Assembly: GCA_016222825.1 (NCBI GenBank) | Contig: JACRQF010000006.1 | Coordinates: forward strand, 105,746-169,745 | Direction: 5' to 3' | Origin: Verrucomicrobiota bacterium | GTDB taxonomy: Bacteria > Verrucomicrobiota > Verrucomicrobiia > CAIQCK01 | DNA: 64,000 nt | In this document: piece by piece, positions 17,736 to 26,645 of the stretch | Layout: every line of letters starts with the position of its first letter | How positions within the stretch are numbered: the first letter of the stretch is position 1 | Notes under the pieces: model-generated | The model's input: only the letters and a program-made list of their open reading frames with translations | Databases searched by the model: none | What the model was told of the DNA's origin: nothing | Program-made: the position numbers and the translations under genes

Positions 17736-18932
17736 TCACTTGTTGAAGAAGTTCCATAAGTCGAAGACGGGTTTGCCGCGCAAGTCGGCCTTCGCATAGG
17801 CCGCGTGGGGCGTGCAAAGGATCAACAGGTCGCTGCGGCGGATGACTTCCTCCAGCGGCAGCAGGTCCTTGTCGCCCTGCACGAACGGGTCGGTGGTCAG
17901 CACGGTCTTGGCGTGCGGCTTGAGGAGCTTCTTGAGCTTGTAGCTGAGCGAGGCGCGGGCGTCGTCGCTGTTGGCCTTGAACGCCATGCCGAGCAGGCCG
18001 ACGGTCATCTCCTTGAGCGCATACTGCTGGCGGAGGCGGCTGATGATCCAAGAGGGCAGGCCCTCGTTGACCTGGATCGCCGCGGTGCCGAGCGAGAACT
18101 GGTTGTCCGAGAACGCCGCCAGTTGGAGCGTGTCCTTGTAGAGGCACGGCCCGGCGGCGAACCCGGCGCCCGGCAGGTCGCGCATGCGCGGGTAGTCCTC
18201 CATCAGCCCGGCGCGGATGCGCGCGTAGCTGAGGCCCGCGGCGGTCGTCATCATGTAGAACTGGTTGGCGGCGGCGAACTGGAGGTAGCGGTAGGTGTTG
18301 CAGAACAGCTTGGCGAACTCCGCCTCCATCGGCGTCAAGCGAACGATCTTGCGGGCCACCTTCGAGAAGAACTTCGCCGCGGACTCCTCGGCTTCCGGCG
18401 TCGAGCCGCTGATCATCTGCACCAGTGACTGGATTTCCTTGATCGCCAGCCCCTGCACGACGCGCTCCGGGCAAAACGCCACGAGCGTTTTCCTTCCACG
18501 TTCGCGCAGGTAACCGTGCAGGTAATCCGTCACGCCGGGAAACACCGTCGAGCGCAGGATGATTGTTTGCTCGTCGCTGAGATACGGCAGCAGCAAGTCC
18601 ACGCAATCCGTCAGCACCCGCAGCACCGGCGTCTGGAATTCATCCACGGGAGTGCCGATCGTCAGAACGATATAGGGGACGCCTTGGATGGCGGAGACCT
18701 TCGCGCTGAAGCCGAGCATGTCCGCCGCGAGCGCCTCCTTCAACATCGCCTCGCCTCCTTCTTCCAGGAACGGCATCTTGCCGGCCGCCAGTGTGTCCAT
18801 TGCCTGCCGGTTCAAGTCATGGATCAACGTGCGGTAGCCCTTCTTGGCCAGCACGGCGGCCAGCGGCGCGCCGATATGGCCCGCGCCGCCCACCACGCAC
18901 ACGTCATAGGGTTTGGTCGTCCTTTTCTTCAT
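17736..18932 (-). CDS. Nucleotide-sugar dehydrogenase (UDP-glucose/GDP-mannose dehydrogenase family)
   Basis: 398 residues. The N-terminal Rossmann domain (CVVGGAGHIGAPLAAVLAKK), the central dimer helix with AEFAKLFCNTYR, the catalytic Cys263 in AAGPCLYKD and a C-terminal domain with GLLGMAFKANSDDARAS match UDP-ManNAc- or UDP-glucose-6-dehydrogenases. It makes an NDP-uronic acid by two NAD-dependent oxidations. The substrate is not decided by sequence. It is the first gene of the 18.9-13.7 kb (-) operon after the NUDIX gene. Confidence 0.85.
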   Translation of the reverse strand: MKKRTTKPYDVCVVGGAGHIGAPLAAVLAKKGYRTLIHDLNRQAMDTLAAGKMPFLEEGGEAMLKEALAADMLGFSAKVSAIQGVPYIVLTIGTPVDEFQTPVLRVLTDCVDLLLPYLSDEQTIILRSTVFPGVTDYLHGYLRERGRKTLVAFCPERVVQGLAIKEIQSLVQMISGSTPEAEESAAKFFSKVARKIVRLTPMEAEFAKLFCNTYRYLQFAAANQFYMMTTAAGLSYARIRAGLMEDYPRMRDLPGAGFAAGPCLYKDTLQLAAFSDNQFSLGTAAIQVNEGLPSWIISRLRQQYALKEMTVGLLGMAFKANSDDARASLSYKLKKLLKPHAKTVLTTDPFVQGDKDLLPLEEVIRRSDLLILCTPHAAYAKADLRGKPVFDLWNFFNK

Positions 18933-18963
18933 TCGTCCCCATTTCCTTGAGTTTCCAAATGGA

Positions 18964-19494
18964 TCAGAATCGCAATCGTCCACGGCGGACCGCCGCCAGC
19001 AGCGCGGCCCAGTTCAGCGCGCTGCAAAAATCCTTTTGCGCCAGCAGGTCGCGCGCGCCACCTTCGAACCGCAGCCAATCAACGCCCGCCTCGCCTTCGA
19101 TTGTCCGGCCGGGCGCGGGACAGGCGTTCCCCGCGAAAAAGACCCACATCCGGTTCCCCAGTCGGCCGGTATCGGGGGACAAGTTGGCCAGCAGTTCAAA
19201 CCGCTCCGCCACATGCCCTGTCTCTTCCAACAACTCCTTTCGCGCGGCATCTTCCGGCGTTTCGCCCGGCTCCACGTGGCCGCAGGGAAACTCCAGCGTG
19301 ACACCATCCACCGCCGGGCGCAGTTGCCGCACCAAAAGGAGGCGTCCCTCGCTGTCCACCGTCACCACCGCCACATAGTCCTTCGTGCGGATCGAGTAAT
19401 GCGGCTTCGCGAACGATGGCGGCCGTTTGGCCACGATCTCGAACCATTCACAGGCCCAAGCCACCTCGTCCGGAGCGGTTGCGTTCGTCGTCAT
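18964..19494 (-). CDS. NUDIX hydrolase
   Basis: 176 residues with the Nudix box GHVEPGETPEDAARKELLEE, in which the usual Arg of REUxEE is Lys. The rest resembles ADP-ribose pyrophosphatases (RQLRPAVDGVTLEFPCGHVE). It likely hydrolyses a nucleoside diphosphate linked to a sugar. It lies 32 bp upstream of the nucleotide-sugar dehydrogenase gene and may clear unwanted NDP-sugars. Confidence 0.85.
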   Translation of the reverse strand: MTTNATAPDEVAWACEWFEIVAKRPPSFAKPHYSIRTKDYVAVVTVDSEGRLLLVRQLRPAVDGVTLEFPCGHVEPGETPEDAARKELLEETGHVAERFELLANLSPDTGRLGNRMWVFFAGNACPAPGRTIEGEAGVDWLRFEGGARDLLAQKDFCSALNWAALLAAVRRGRLRF

Positions 19495-19629
19495 GTTTCG
19501 GCGCTCAACCTAAGTTCTGCCCTAGTTTAGCGTCAACTGGAAAAGAGGTCTTTGGGCGACAGCACGGCGCGAGCGCGCGCCGAAGAGTTTGAATGCGGCC
19601 GTCTGGCTCTGCTAGAGTCCACGCGTGCA

Positions 19630-19941
19630 ATGAGCCAGAAGAACCACGGCAGTTCCCCGAAGAAGGGGCGCGACGCGAAGCGGGAACCGACCCCTGCCAA
19701 CCCGGCCGGAACGGCGGAGGGCCTGCCTTTGTGGACTTGGCTGGGCCGTCCTCGCGCGTGGAGCGCGGGGCAGGTCGCGGCAATAGCGGCACTAGTGAGC
19801 CTTGCGGCATCCCTGCTTGCGGTGTTGTCTGGTCCTGACACTGTCACGTTGTTCGCGGCCAAAGGATTGGCTGTGCTGGCTTACCTGTTGCTCGGCTTCG
19901 TCCTCAGCCGCGAAGTCGTCCGGTCTTTCCGCTGTGAATAA
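19630..19941 (+). CDS. Small membrane protein, unknown
   Basis: 103 residues from ATG 19630. A polar, basic N-terminal ~35 residues precede two hydrophobic segments (IAALVSLAASLLAVLSG and GLAVLAYLLLGFVLS). No family was recognised. An in-frame ATG at 19552 exists, but that extension reads like non-coding DNA. The gene overlaps the start of the next membrane protein by 8 bp, so the two are likely coupled. Confidence 0.55.
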   Translation: MSQKNHGSSPKKGRDAKREPTPANPAGTAEGLPLWTWLGRPRAWSAGQVAAIAALVSLAASLLAVLSGPDTVTLFAAKGLAVLAYLLLGFVLSREVVRSFRCE

Positions 19942-21685
19942 CGCCGATTCACATCTTCCCGTCCGGAAACCCACCAGCCGGCAATGGCTCGGCGCGCTGG
20001 CGCTCGCGGTCACCGTGGCGCTGTTCGCGTGGATGTTCTTTGCCGATATCTTCGCCTGCGACGACATCAGTTGTGAGGCGATAGACAAGCCGCTGGCGAT
20101 CGGGCATGTGCTGAAGGCGCGCGAGAAGGGCGTGTCGTTGCATGAGTATATGCGGAACGACCCGGTCTGGGCGGACATGAAGAGCGGCGACCCGGAAGGT
20201 TCCTACGCCTACGTGGGCAAACGGTTCCAGTTTGAGTTCTTCGCGTGCCAGGCGCCGCTGCTGGGTTTCTGCTACGCGCCGTTTGTGAAACTGGCCGGCG
20301 TCTCTGCGGCGGCGGTGATCTTGTATTCGACGTTTTTTGCCACGGCGGCGGTGCTGTTGATGGCGTGGCTGGCGTGGAAGGCTTTCGACGGCTGGCACGC
20401 CCTCGCCGCCGTCCTCTGCATGACGAGCAGCCTGATCTGGCTGATTCACATCAAGGCGGGGTATGCGGCGTGGATGCCGTCGGCGTTTCTGATCTGCGGC
20501 ATGGCGTGCTGTCTGCATCTCTATTCCACCGCCGGTCGGCGCTGGGCGCTGGGCGTGGCTGCGGCGTGCCTGGGATTGCTTTATCTCACCGGCTGGCTGT
20601 CGCACGTGGCAGGATTCTTCCTGCTGGCGCTGGCGCTGCTGGCTTTGCGGCAGCGGCCCTGGCGGACGTTTTTCACCGATGGTTTCTTCGTAGCGGCGGT
20701 CACTGTCGTCACGATCTTGGCGGTCTCCGGCGCGTATGCGGCGTGGGCACACTGTAGTTTCCTGGAAATTCACGCGACGATGTTCGAGGACATGTTCAAC
20801 CGTTTCTCGCTCGGCGGCGTGCCGATGCTGGAGAAGCTCACGTTCCCGGAGAAGCTCGGCTACGCCTTCCGGTGCATGTTCCTGGACTCGACCACCGCCG
20901 ACCATTTGGACAAGTGCCTCGAAGGCAGGCCGGCGATTCCCCTGCTGTTCAGCTTCTTCACCCTGGTCGGCGCACTCTACGCGATCAAGAACCGGAGCGT
21001 TCCGGACAAGCTCGTGATGCTCTGGTTGGTGGCGGTGTTTGCGCTGCTGGGCGCTGCCATGACCTACACGCACCGCTACGCGCTGCTTGCCCTGCCGGCG
21101 ATGGCGTTGCTGGCCGCGCGCGGCGGCGTTGGCATTGGCAGCGACGTTCGCCGGCTGGCCCCGGCGGCAGTGAACGGTTACGGGCTGCTCGTCGGCGCGG
21201 CATTTTTCCTGAGCATCTGCGCAACGCATCACGATTACTTCGAGACCTACATTCATCACAAGCGGCCCGACTTTGAGATTGACCGCCAGCGGGACAGGGG
21301 CGTGCTCGCGCGATGGATCCAGGCGCATTACAGCCCGGAGGACACGCTGGTGGTTTATGGCGATCCAATCATGTTCGCCCGGGGTTTTCACATGTTCTAC
21401 TTCTTCGACCGGCCGTTCCGGTTCAAGTATTGGAGCAATCACTTCAACTCGCGTTCCACGGCCGAGGAGATCAAAGCATGGGAGCAGGAGCAGCTTTCCC
21501 GGTTCCGGCGACTCGTGTTTGTTTTCTCGCCGGTGCTGATGGGCGATCCGCAGACGCAGCAGTTCAAGAACGACTTCCGGCCGTTCCTTGCGGCACACGG
21601 AAATCCCCAACCCGTCTTCACCCACGCGTATGACGGCCGCCCGCTGTTCTTCGCCTTCGAGGTCAGCCGCGAAGCGCGTCGTTGA
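19934..21685 (+). CDS. Polytopic membrane protein, GT-C glycosyltransferase-like
   Basis: 583 residues from GTG 19934. An early membrane helix is followed by an acidic loop (FACDDISCEAIDKPLAIGH), then about ten further helices and a soluble C-terminal ~120 residues with VVYGDPIMFARGFHMFYFFD. An acidic loop after the first helix and this topology are typical of GT39/GT83-like enzymes that use polyprenyl-phosphate sugars, but the assignment rests on topology only. GTG is chosen because it overlaps the preceding gene and lies just before the first helix. It converges with, and overlaps by 23 bp, the NUDIX gene on the other strand. Confidence 0.65.
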   Translation: MNNADSHLPVRKPTSRQWLGALALAVTVALFAWMFFADIFACDDISCEAIDKPLAIGHVLKAREKGVSLHEYMRNDPVWADMKSGDPEGSYAYVGKRFQFEFFACQAPLLGFCYAPFVKLAGVSAAAVILYSTFFATAAVLLMAWLAWKAFDGWHALAAVLCMTSSLIWLIHIKAGYAAWMPSAFLICGMACCLHLYSTAGRRWALGVAAACLGLLYLTGWLSHVAGFFLLALALLALRQRPWRTFFTDGFFVAAVTVVTILAVSGAYAAWAHCSFLEIHATMFEDMFNRFSLGGVPMLEKLTFPEKLGYAFRCMFLDSTTADHLDKCLEGRPAIPLLFSFFTLVGALYAIKNRSVPDKLVMLWLVAVFALLGAAMTYTHRYALLALPAMALLAARGGVGIGSDVRRLAPAAVNGYGLLVGAAFFLSICATHHDYFETYIHHKRPDFEIDRQRDRGVLARWIQAHYSPEDTLVVYGDPIMFARGFHMFYFFDRPFRFKYWSNHFNSRSTAEEIKAWEQEQLSRFRRLVFVFSPVLMGDPQTQQFKNDFRPFLAAHGNPQPVFTHAYDGRPLFFAFEVSREARR

Positions 21686-22220
21686 GGGCGAGGGCCACGG
21701 CAGCGACCGCGCCCAAGGCCGCGATGCCGCCGTCGTGGAACGCGCGACGAAGCTCTTCCTCCGTCAGCAGCACGATCTCCATGTCCTCCAAGTCGCCGGA
21801 ATCAGGCTCGGCGACTTTGCGGGCGTCGCGGCAGGTGAAGACATGGGCGTTGCCGCAACCGTAGTTGGCGTTGCAAGCAAAGCGGCCGAGGTGTTGCCAG
21901 GAGTCCGCCTCGTAGCCGGTTTCTTCGAGCAGTTCGCGCTGCGCGGCGCGCAGGGGATCCTCGCCCGCCGCGATGCCGCCGGCAGGCGGCGTCAGGCTGA
22001 CCCTGCCGACGCCGTGTTTATACTGGCGCTCCATGATGAAACGGCCGTCCGGAACCTGCGCGACCACGAGAGTGTAATCGGTCAGGTGGATGTAGTGGAA
22101 GTCGTCAATCTCCCGGCCGTCCGGCAGGCGGATGCGCTGGCGCGAAAGTTTGATCCACGGCGGCGCGGTAAAAACCTCCCGGTCCTCCAGCACCTCCCAC
22201 GAGGCGATCGACTTGCTCAC
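21663..22220 (-). CDS. NUDIX hydrolase
   Basis: 185 residues from a GTG that overlaps the upstream stop as GTGA (22217-22220). A complete Nudix box spans GGIAAGEDPLRAAQRELLEE followed by TGYEAD. The N-terminal part (EVFTAPPWIKLSRQRIRLPD) resembles ADP-sugar pyrophosphatases. It is the second NUDIX gene of the glycan cluster and the last of the 31.1-21.7 kb run. Confidence 0.85.
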   Translation of the reverse strand: MSKSIASWEVLEDREVFTAPPWIKLSRQRIRLPDGREIDDFHYIHLTDYTLVVAQVPDGRFIMERQYKHGVGRVSLTPPAGGIAAGEDPLRAAQRELLEETGYEADSWQHLGRFACNANYGCGNAHVFTCRDARKVAEPDSGDLEDMEIVLLTEEELRRAFHDGGIAALGAVAAVALALNDALRG

Positions 22221-22921
22221 TTCCACCAGAAAAACTCCCGGATGACCTGGAACATGTAGGCCGCGCCCCATCGCCAAACCTGCAACTTGGCTTTGCCGCC
22301 GACGCGCGGCGGCTCGTCGCCGGGGATTTCGCCGACCTTCAGGCGCCGCTTGAGCACGCGCACGGAGAGCAGCGGCTCCCAACTGATCCGCGTGTGGAAC
22401 AGCCGCTCCGGCGTGGAGTAGGAAATGTCCTTGTCGAGGTCGAGTTCGCTCACCAGGTTCGTCCGGTAGGCGCGATAAATGACCATTACGTCGGTGAGGT
22501 TGCCGCCGTGCAACACCCGGACCGCCGTCGTGAACATCCAGTTGCCGAAGCCGGTCAGCCACGAATCGTCCTGGCTTTTCGCCGGCGGCAGGTAGCGCGA
22601 GACGATGACCATGTCGTAGCCTTCGCGCATTTTCTCGATGAGCGCGGGGATCAACTCGGGAACGGAGTTGCCGTCAGGGCTGAACGTGATGACGACATCG
22701 CCACGGATGTGCGGCCAGACTTCGAGGTAAGCCTGCCGCATGCCGTGTTCCTTCTGGACATAGACCTCGTAGCCGTTTTGCCGCGCCCACTCGGCGGTGC
22801 CGTCGGTTGAGTTACCGTCGAGGATGAGGATTTGGTCGCACCACTCCCGCTTGATCAGCGGCATGACCGCTTTCATGCCGTTGATCTCGTTGAGCGTGGG
22901 AATGAGCAGGGTCGTCTTCAA
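22217..22921 (-). CDS. Glycosyltransferase family 2
   Basis: 234 residues with LLIPTLNEINGM, ILDGNSTDGTAEWA and a FSPDGNSVPE metal-binding region of the GT-A fold. It looks like a DPM1-type enzyme that uses an NDP-sugar. No membrane helices are evident apart from a hydrophobic, aromatic C-terminus (FQVIREFFWWK). It is coupled to the NUDIX gene by GTGA and follows the radical SAM gene by 7 bp. Confidence 0.85.
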   Translation of the reverse strand: MKTTLLIPTLNEINGMKAVMPLIKREWCDQILILDGNSTDGTAEWARQNGYEVYVQKEHGMRQAYLEVWPHIRGDVVITFSPDGNSVPELIPALIEKMREGYDMVIVSRYLPPAKSQDDSWLTGFGNWMFTTAVRVLHGGNLTDVMVIYRAYRTNLVSELDLDKDISYSTPERLFHTRISWEPLLSVRVLKRRLKVGEIPGDEPPRVGGKAKLQVWRWGAAYMFQVIREFFWWK

Positions 22922-22928
22922 AGCAGGT

Positions 22929-24437
22929 TCAGGCGAAACGCCGTTCGAGTTTGTGCGAGGCCATCCCGCGGATGTGCTCCACGGTGTCGGGGCCGAACTT
23001 CTTCAGGACCAAGTCGAGGTATTTCGGGCTGTTGAAATAAGCCTGGAACGCCCGGTCGCGGAACCGGATGACCTCCGACGCGGGCAGGTGCTTGGTCGGC
23101 AGGGGCAGCATGTCCACCGAGTGCTGCGAGTAGCCCGTCCATTTTTCCGGCAGCGGCCAGTTCTCCTTCACGGCGGTGTTGTAAAGCTGCGAGCCGGGAT
23201 AAGCCATCGCGCAGTAGAGGTTCGCGAACTCGGCGTTGAGCGCCAGCGCCATGTCGAGCGTCTCCTGCATCGTCTGGAGGTCGTCCTCCGGCAGGCCAAA
23301 GATGTAGTTGGCGATGACGTAGATGCCGATGTCGCGGCAGCGGTTGATGGTCGAGAAAATCCTCTCCTGACCGTAACCCTTCTGCACGTCGTCGCGGACG
23401 CGCGCGTTGGCGGCCTCCACGCCGAACGCCAGCCAGCGGATGCCGGCGCGCAGGAGTTTCTCGATCATCGCGTCGCGCACGGTGTCCACGCGGGCGTAGG
23501 CCCAGATGTTGAAATCCAGCCCGCGCTCGATGATGCCGTCGCAAATGCCCTCGACGTGGCCGGGCTTGAGCACGAACAGTTCGTCAGCGAACTTGACGTT
23601 GCGCACGCCATACTTGGTCGCGAGCAACTCCAGATCGTCCACGATCCGTTTGGTGCTCCAGAGGCGGTAGCTGTTGGCGCTTTCCTTAAGGCCGATGACC
23701 TTCTCGCCGCTCTTGAACGGCGCCTGGATGCAGCAGAAGGAGCAATGGTAGGGGCAGCCGAGCGTGGTGTAGATGGCCGCGTAGGGCTGGCGTTGGAGAT
23801 GACCGAAGCAATGCCAGTTGTGCGCGCGGTAGAGTTGCATTGGCAACAGGTCCCACGCGATGCCGGGCATTTCCTCGTCCAGGTTTTTCAGCAGCGGCGC
23901 AGCCGTTTCGCTGTGGCAGAGATTGCCGTTGTCTCGATACCAGAGGTCGGGAACCTTGTTCCACTGCGGCGCGGGCGACTGGAGCGCCTCCAGCAACGCC
24001 GTCATCGTGTAGAGACCCTCGCCGTTGGAAACGAAATCGGCTTTTTCCTCGCGCATCGTTCGCTCCGGCAGCGAGGCGACGTGGCCGCCGACCATGATCA
24101 CGGGCGTTTCGGGCGAGGTCGCCTTCAGCGCGGCACAGCAACGGCCCGCCGCCGTCATGTTCTGCGTCGAGGCGGACGGCTGATGCCCATAGACCACCAC
24201 GGCCGTCAGCTGCGGATTCATTTCCGCGACGCGCTTGGCGGTTTCCTCCGCCGTCAGATGCTCGCCGCCGGCGTCCACGACGGCGACGGAAAACCCTTTC
24301 ACCCGCACGAAGCTGGCCATCAATCCCGCCCAGACTGGCGGCTCGATGGCGCTCAAGTCCTTCCCCAGCGCCTGGTAAACCTGGGCACGGTCGCCGGGGT
24401 TCACCAGCACGAGGTCAACTTGGTGTTTCTTAAGCAT
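22929..24437 (-). CDS. B12-binding-domain radical SAM protein
   Basis: 502 residues. An N-terminal cobalamin-binding-like Rossmann domain (about 1-150, with VVVYGHQPS and MVGGHVASLPE) precedes the radical SAM barrel, with the [4Fe-4S] cysteines Cys228, Cys232 and Cys235 in LGCPYHCSFC. A DxHxxG cobalamin-ligand motif is not visible, as in many members. The barrel continues with VKFADELFVL and WLAFGVEAAN. Such enzymes methylate or rearrange unactivated carbons. In this sugar cluster it could modify a nucleotide sugar or lipid-linked glycan, but that is inference. Confidence 0.85.
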   Translation of the reverse strand: MLKKHQVDLVLVNPGDRAQVYQALGKDLSAIEPPVWAGLMASFVRVKGFSVAVVDAGGEHLTAEETAKRVAEMNPQLTAVVVYGHQPSASTQNMTAAGRCCAALKATSPETPVIMVGGHVASLPERTMREEKADFVSNGEGLYTMTALLEALQSPAPQWNKVPDLWYRDNGNLCHSETAAPLLKNLDEEMPGIAWDLLPMQLYRAHNWHCFGHLQRQPYAAIYTTLGCPYHCSFCCIQAPFKSGEKVIGLKESANSYRLWSTKRIVDDLELLATKYGVRNVKFADELFVLKPGHVEGICDGIIERGLDFNIWAYARVDTVRDAMIEKLLRAGIRWLAFGVEAANARVRDDVQKGYGQERIFSTINRCRDIGIYVIANYIFGLPEDDLQTMQETLDMALALNAEFANLYCAMAYPGSQLYNTAVKENWPLPEKWTGYSQHSVDMLPLPTKHLPASEVIRFRDRAFQAYFNSPKYLDLVLKKFGPDTVEHIRGMASHKLERRFA

Positions 24438-24494
24438 CTGACGAAACTTCTACAATCTCCATACCACGTCCGCAAGCCGCCCGCATGGGTTTTC

Positions 24495-25679
24495 TCAGAG
24501 CGCGTTGAGCAGCGCGCAGAGCTTCTGGATCTTCTCTTTCGCCAGCGCCGGGTAGTTGCCGATGTAGCAGCCGTGGAAATGGACGTGCTCGACGTTCGGA
24601 TACTTCTCGCACTCCTCGTCGCCGAGGACGCGGCGGAGGTAGGGCTGGCGAAGCTGGTTGCCGCCGCCGGAGAGGCCGCGCCGGAACTCGACGTTGTTCG
24701 CGCGCAACGCCTCCTCCACGCGGCCCCAGAGCGCCGAGTCGGGCTGTTGCAGCACGAGCGTGAAGGCATAGTTGCTGCTGCCCTCGACGGCGAAGTCGGT
24801 CTGGTATTTCGCCGGGTCGAGGCCCGCCAGAAACAGCCGCAGGTTTTCGCGCCGCGCCTCGTTGTTGGTGTCGAGGCGCTTGAGTTGCGAGCGGCCAAAG
24901 ACGCCCATCAGCTCGGTCGGCCGGACGTTGTAGCCGGGGAACGCGAAGATGAAATCGGGCGTCAGGTCGGGCCGCGCCTCGATGTATTGGCTGCGGCGCG
25001 CCTCGCTGGTGGACTCGCGGACCATGCCGTGCGAGCGCAGCATCCGCACCGTCTCATACAACCCCTCGTCGTTGGTGCAGATCATGCCGCCCTCGATGGT
25101 GCTCATGTGGTGGGCGAAGTAGAACGAGAAGTTCGAGATCAGGCCGAAGCTGCCGACCTTGCGGCCGTTGAACGTCGCGCCGTGCGACTCGCAGCAATCC
25201 TCGATGAGCGGCACGTTGCGCGCGCCCAGTTCGTCGAGCAGCCGCTGCGTCAGCGCGTTGTAGCCGAGGATGTGCGTGAGGAAGACCGCCTTCGTGTCGC
25301 TCGTGACTTCCCGCAACACCTGCTCCACATCCATGCCGAGCGTGCGGCGGTCAATGTCCACGAACACCGGGTCGAGGCCGTTTTGCAGCACCGCCGCGAT
25401 GTCCGAAACCCACGTCAACGGCGGGACGATCACTTCGCCGCTGCCGAAATGCTCCCGCAGCGCCGCCATCGTGAGCAGGTTGGCGGAGGCGCCGCTGTTG
25501 ACCAGCACGCTGTATTTCACGCCGAGCCACTCCGACCATTCGCGCTCGAACGCCCGCACCTGCTCGCCGTGCGTCAGGCGCGGCTGCGGTTGTTGCAGGT
25601 AGGCGATCACCGCGTCGAGGTCCTCGCGGGTGATATTGTCGTCCATCAACGGCCAGTTCAGGTTTTCCACAGTGGTCAT
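24495..25679 (-). CDS. DegT-fold PLP-dependent sugar 3-dehydratase (ColD-like, Lys-to-His)
   Basis: 394 residues of the DegT/DnrJ/EryC1 fold: VNSGASANLLTM, VIVPPLTWVSD, LIEDCCESHGA and the active-site stretch FSFYFAHHMSTIEGGMI. Sugar aminotransferases carry a PLP-binding Lys at the first His of AHH (His190). Replacement of that Lys by His is the hallmark of the 3-dehydratases ColD (GDP-4-keto-6-deoxymannose) and E1/RfbH (CDP-sugar). The length fits ColD (~390). The predicted product is therefore an NDP-3,6-dideoxy-4-ketosugar. The neighbours are a split transketolase and a GDP-fucose-synthase-like gene, consistent with a GDP-sugar route. A gmd-type dehydratase is not seen in the window. Confidence 0.8.
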   Translation of the reverse strand: MTTVENLNWPLMDDNITREDLDAVIAYLQQPQPRLTHGEQVRAFEREWSEWLGVKYSVLVNSGASANLLTMAALREHFGSGEVIVPPLTWVSDIAAVLQNGLDPVFVDIDRRTLGMDVEQVLREVTSDTKAVFLTHILGYNALTQRLLDELGARNVPLIEDCCESHGATFNGRKVGSFGLISNFSFYFAHHMSTIEGGMICTNDEGLYETVRMLRSHGMVRESTSEARRSQYIEARPDLTPDFIFAFPGYNVRPTELMGVFGRSQLKRLDTNNEARRENLRLFLAGLDPAKYQTDFAVEGSSNYAFTLVLQQPDSALWGRVEEALRANNVEFRRGLSGGGNQLRQPYLRRVLGDEECEKYPNVEHVHFHGCYIGNYPALAKEKIQKLCALLNAL

Positions 25680-25694
25680 AGGGTTGTTCTCGGT

Positions 25695-26645
25695 TCAGGC
25701 GGCCGGCGCGGCGACGGCTTTCAGGATGCTTTCCTCGTCCATGCCGGCGAGCTTGTGCAGGAGTGGGCGGTTGCCCACGTCGTAAATAAAACGGTCGTCC
25801 ACGCCAAGCGCTCGCACGGGAATCATCTTCCCGCCTCTGGCCAGCAGGCCCACGATCAGCGCATCGAGTCCGCCGCGGTGGATAAAGCCTTCCTCGACGG
25901 TCACGACGCGCTGGTATCGTGACAGCACAGTGAGCAGCTTCGCTTCGTTCAGCGGCGCGAAGGAAAAGAGGTCCACCAAGCCGATGGGCGCGTTTGTTTG
26001 CGCCAACGCCCGCCGCGCCACCTGCGTCATGAAGCCGGTGGCGACGACGCACGTGCCGGCGCCTTGCTCCAACTCGTGGAAACCGTCGTCCAGCGCGACC
26101 TTCATGTCCTCCGGGTAGATTTGCTGGACGGGCTTGCTGTCGAGCCGGATGTATTTCGGCTTGTTGACGCGCAGCGACCGCTCGGCGAAACGGGACGCCA
26201 TCACCCAATCGCTCGGCGAGAGCACTTCCATGTTGGGCAACAGCCGCATCAGAGTGATGTCTTCGAGGCAATGATGGCTCGGCCCGGACACGTCGTAGCT
26301 GAAGCCCGCGCCGACGCCGACGATGTTGACGTTCAGCGGCCTCAACTCTGCCGCCATCGAAAGGTTCGTGCGGATTTGCTCGTAGCAGCGCATCGTCATG
26401 AACCCGGCGATGCCGTAGGCGTAGGCGGTGAACCCTTCGAGCGCCAAGCCGGTCGCGACGTTGACCGCGTTCTGCTCGGCGATGCCGACGTTGACGAAGC
26501 GGTCCTTGAACTCGGTGCGAATCTTGTCGAGCGTCGGCGCGCCGAAATCGTCGGTCACGACGAACACCTTCTCGCCTTCCTTCAGCGCCGCGTAGAGTCG
26601 GCCGAGGAAGACGTCGCGCATGGTCATGGAAGGCAGAGGATTCAT
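25695..26645 (-). CDS. Transketolase-like, C-terminal subunit
   Basis: 316 residues: the pyrimidine-binding domain (MRDVFLGRLYAAL, NVGIAEQNAVNVATGLALEG with its catalytic Glu) plus the C-terminal transketolase domain (GTCVVATGFMTQVA). It forms a TPP-dependent two-subunit enzyme with the gene directly upstream. Split transketolases in glycan loci are thought to transfer two-carbon ketol groups onto sugars. ATG 26645 is used; it overlaps the partner's stop as ATGA (26642-26645). Confidence 0.85.
   Translation of the reverse strand: MNPLPSMTMRDVFLGRLYAALKEGEKVFVVTDDFGAPTLDKIRTEFKDRFVNVGIAEQNAVNVATGLALEGFTAYAYGIAGFMTMRCYEQIRTNLSMAAELRPLNVNIVGVGAGFSYDVSGPSHHCLEDITLMRLLPNMEVLSPSDWVMASRFAERSLRVNKPKYIRLDSKPVQQIYPEDMKVALDDGFHELEQGAGTCVVATGFMTQVARRALAQTNAPIGLVDLFSFAPLNEAKLLTVLSRYQRVVTVEEGFIHRGGLDALIVGLLARGGKMIPVRALGVDDRFIYDVGNRPLLHKLAGMDEESILKAVAAPAA

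Noticed and set aside
22797..25922. A 1041-codon (+) open frame
   Set aside because: It lies antisense to the GT2, radical SAM and ColD-like genes, all with clear motifs. The composition (rich in R, H, V, A, D) is typical of a shadow frame in GC-rich DNA.
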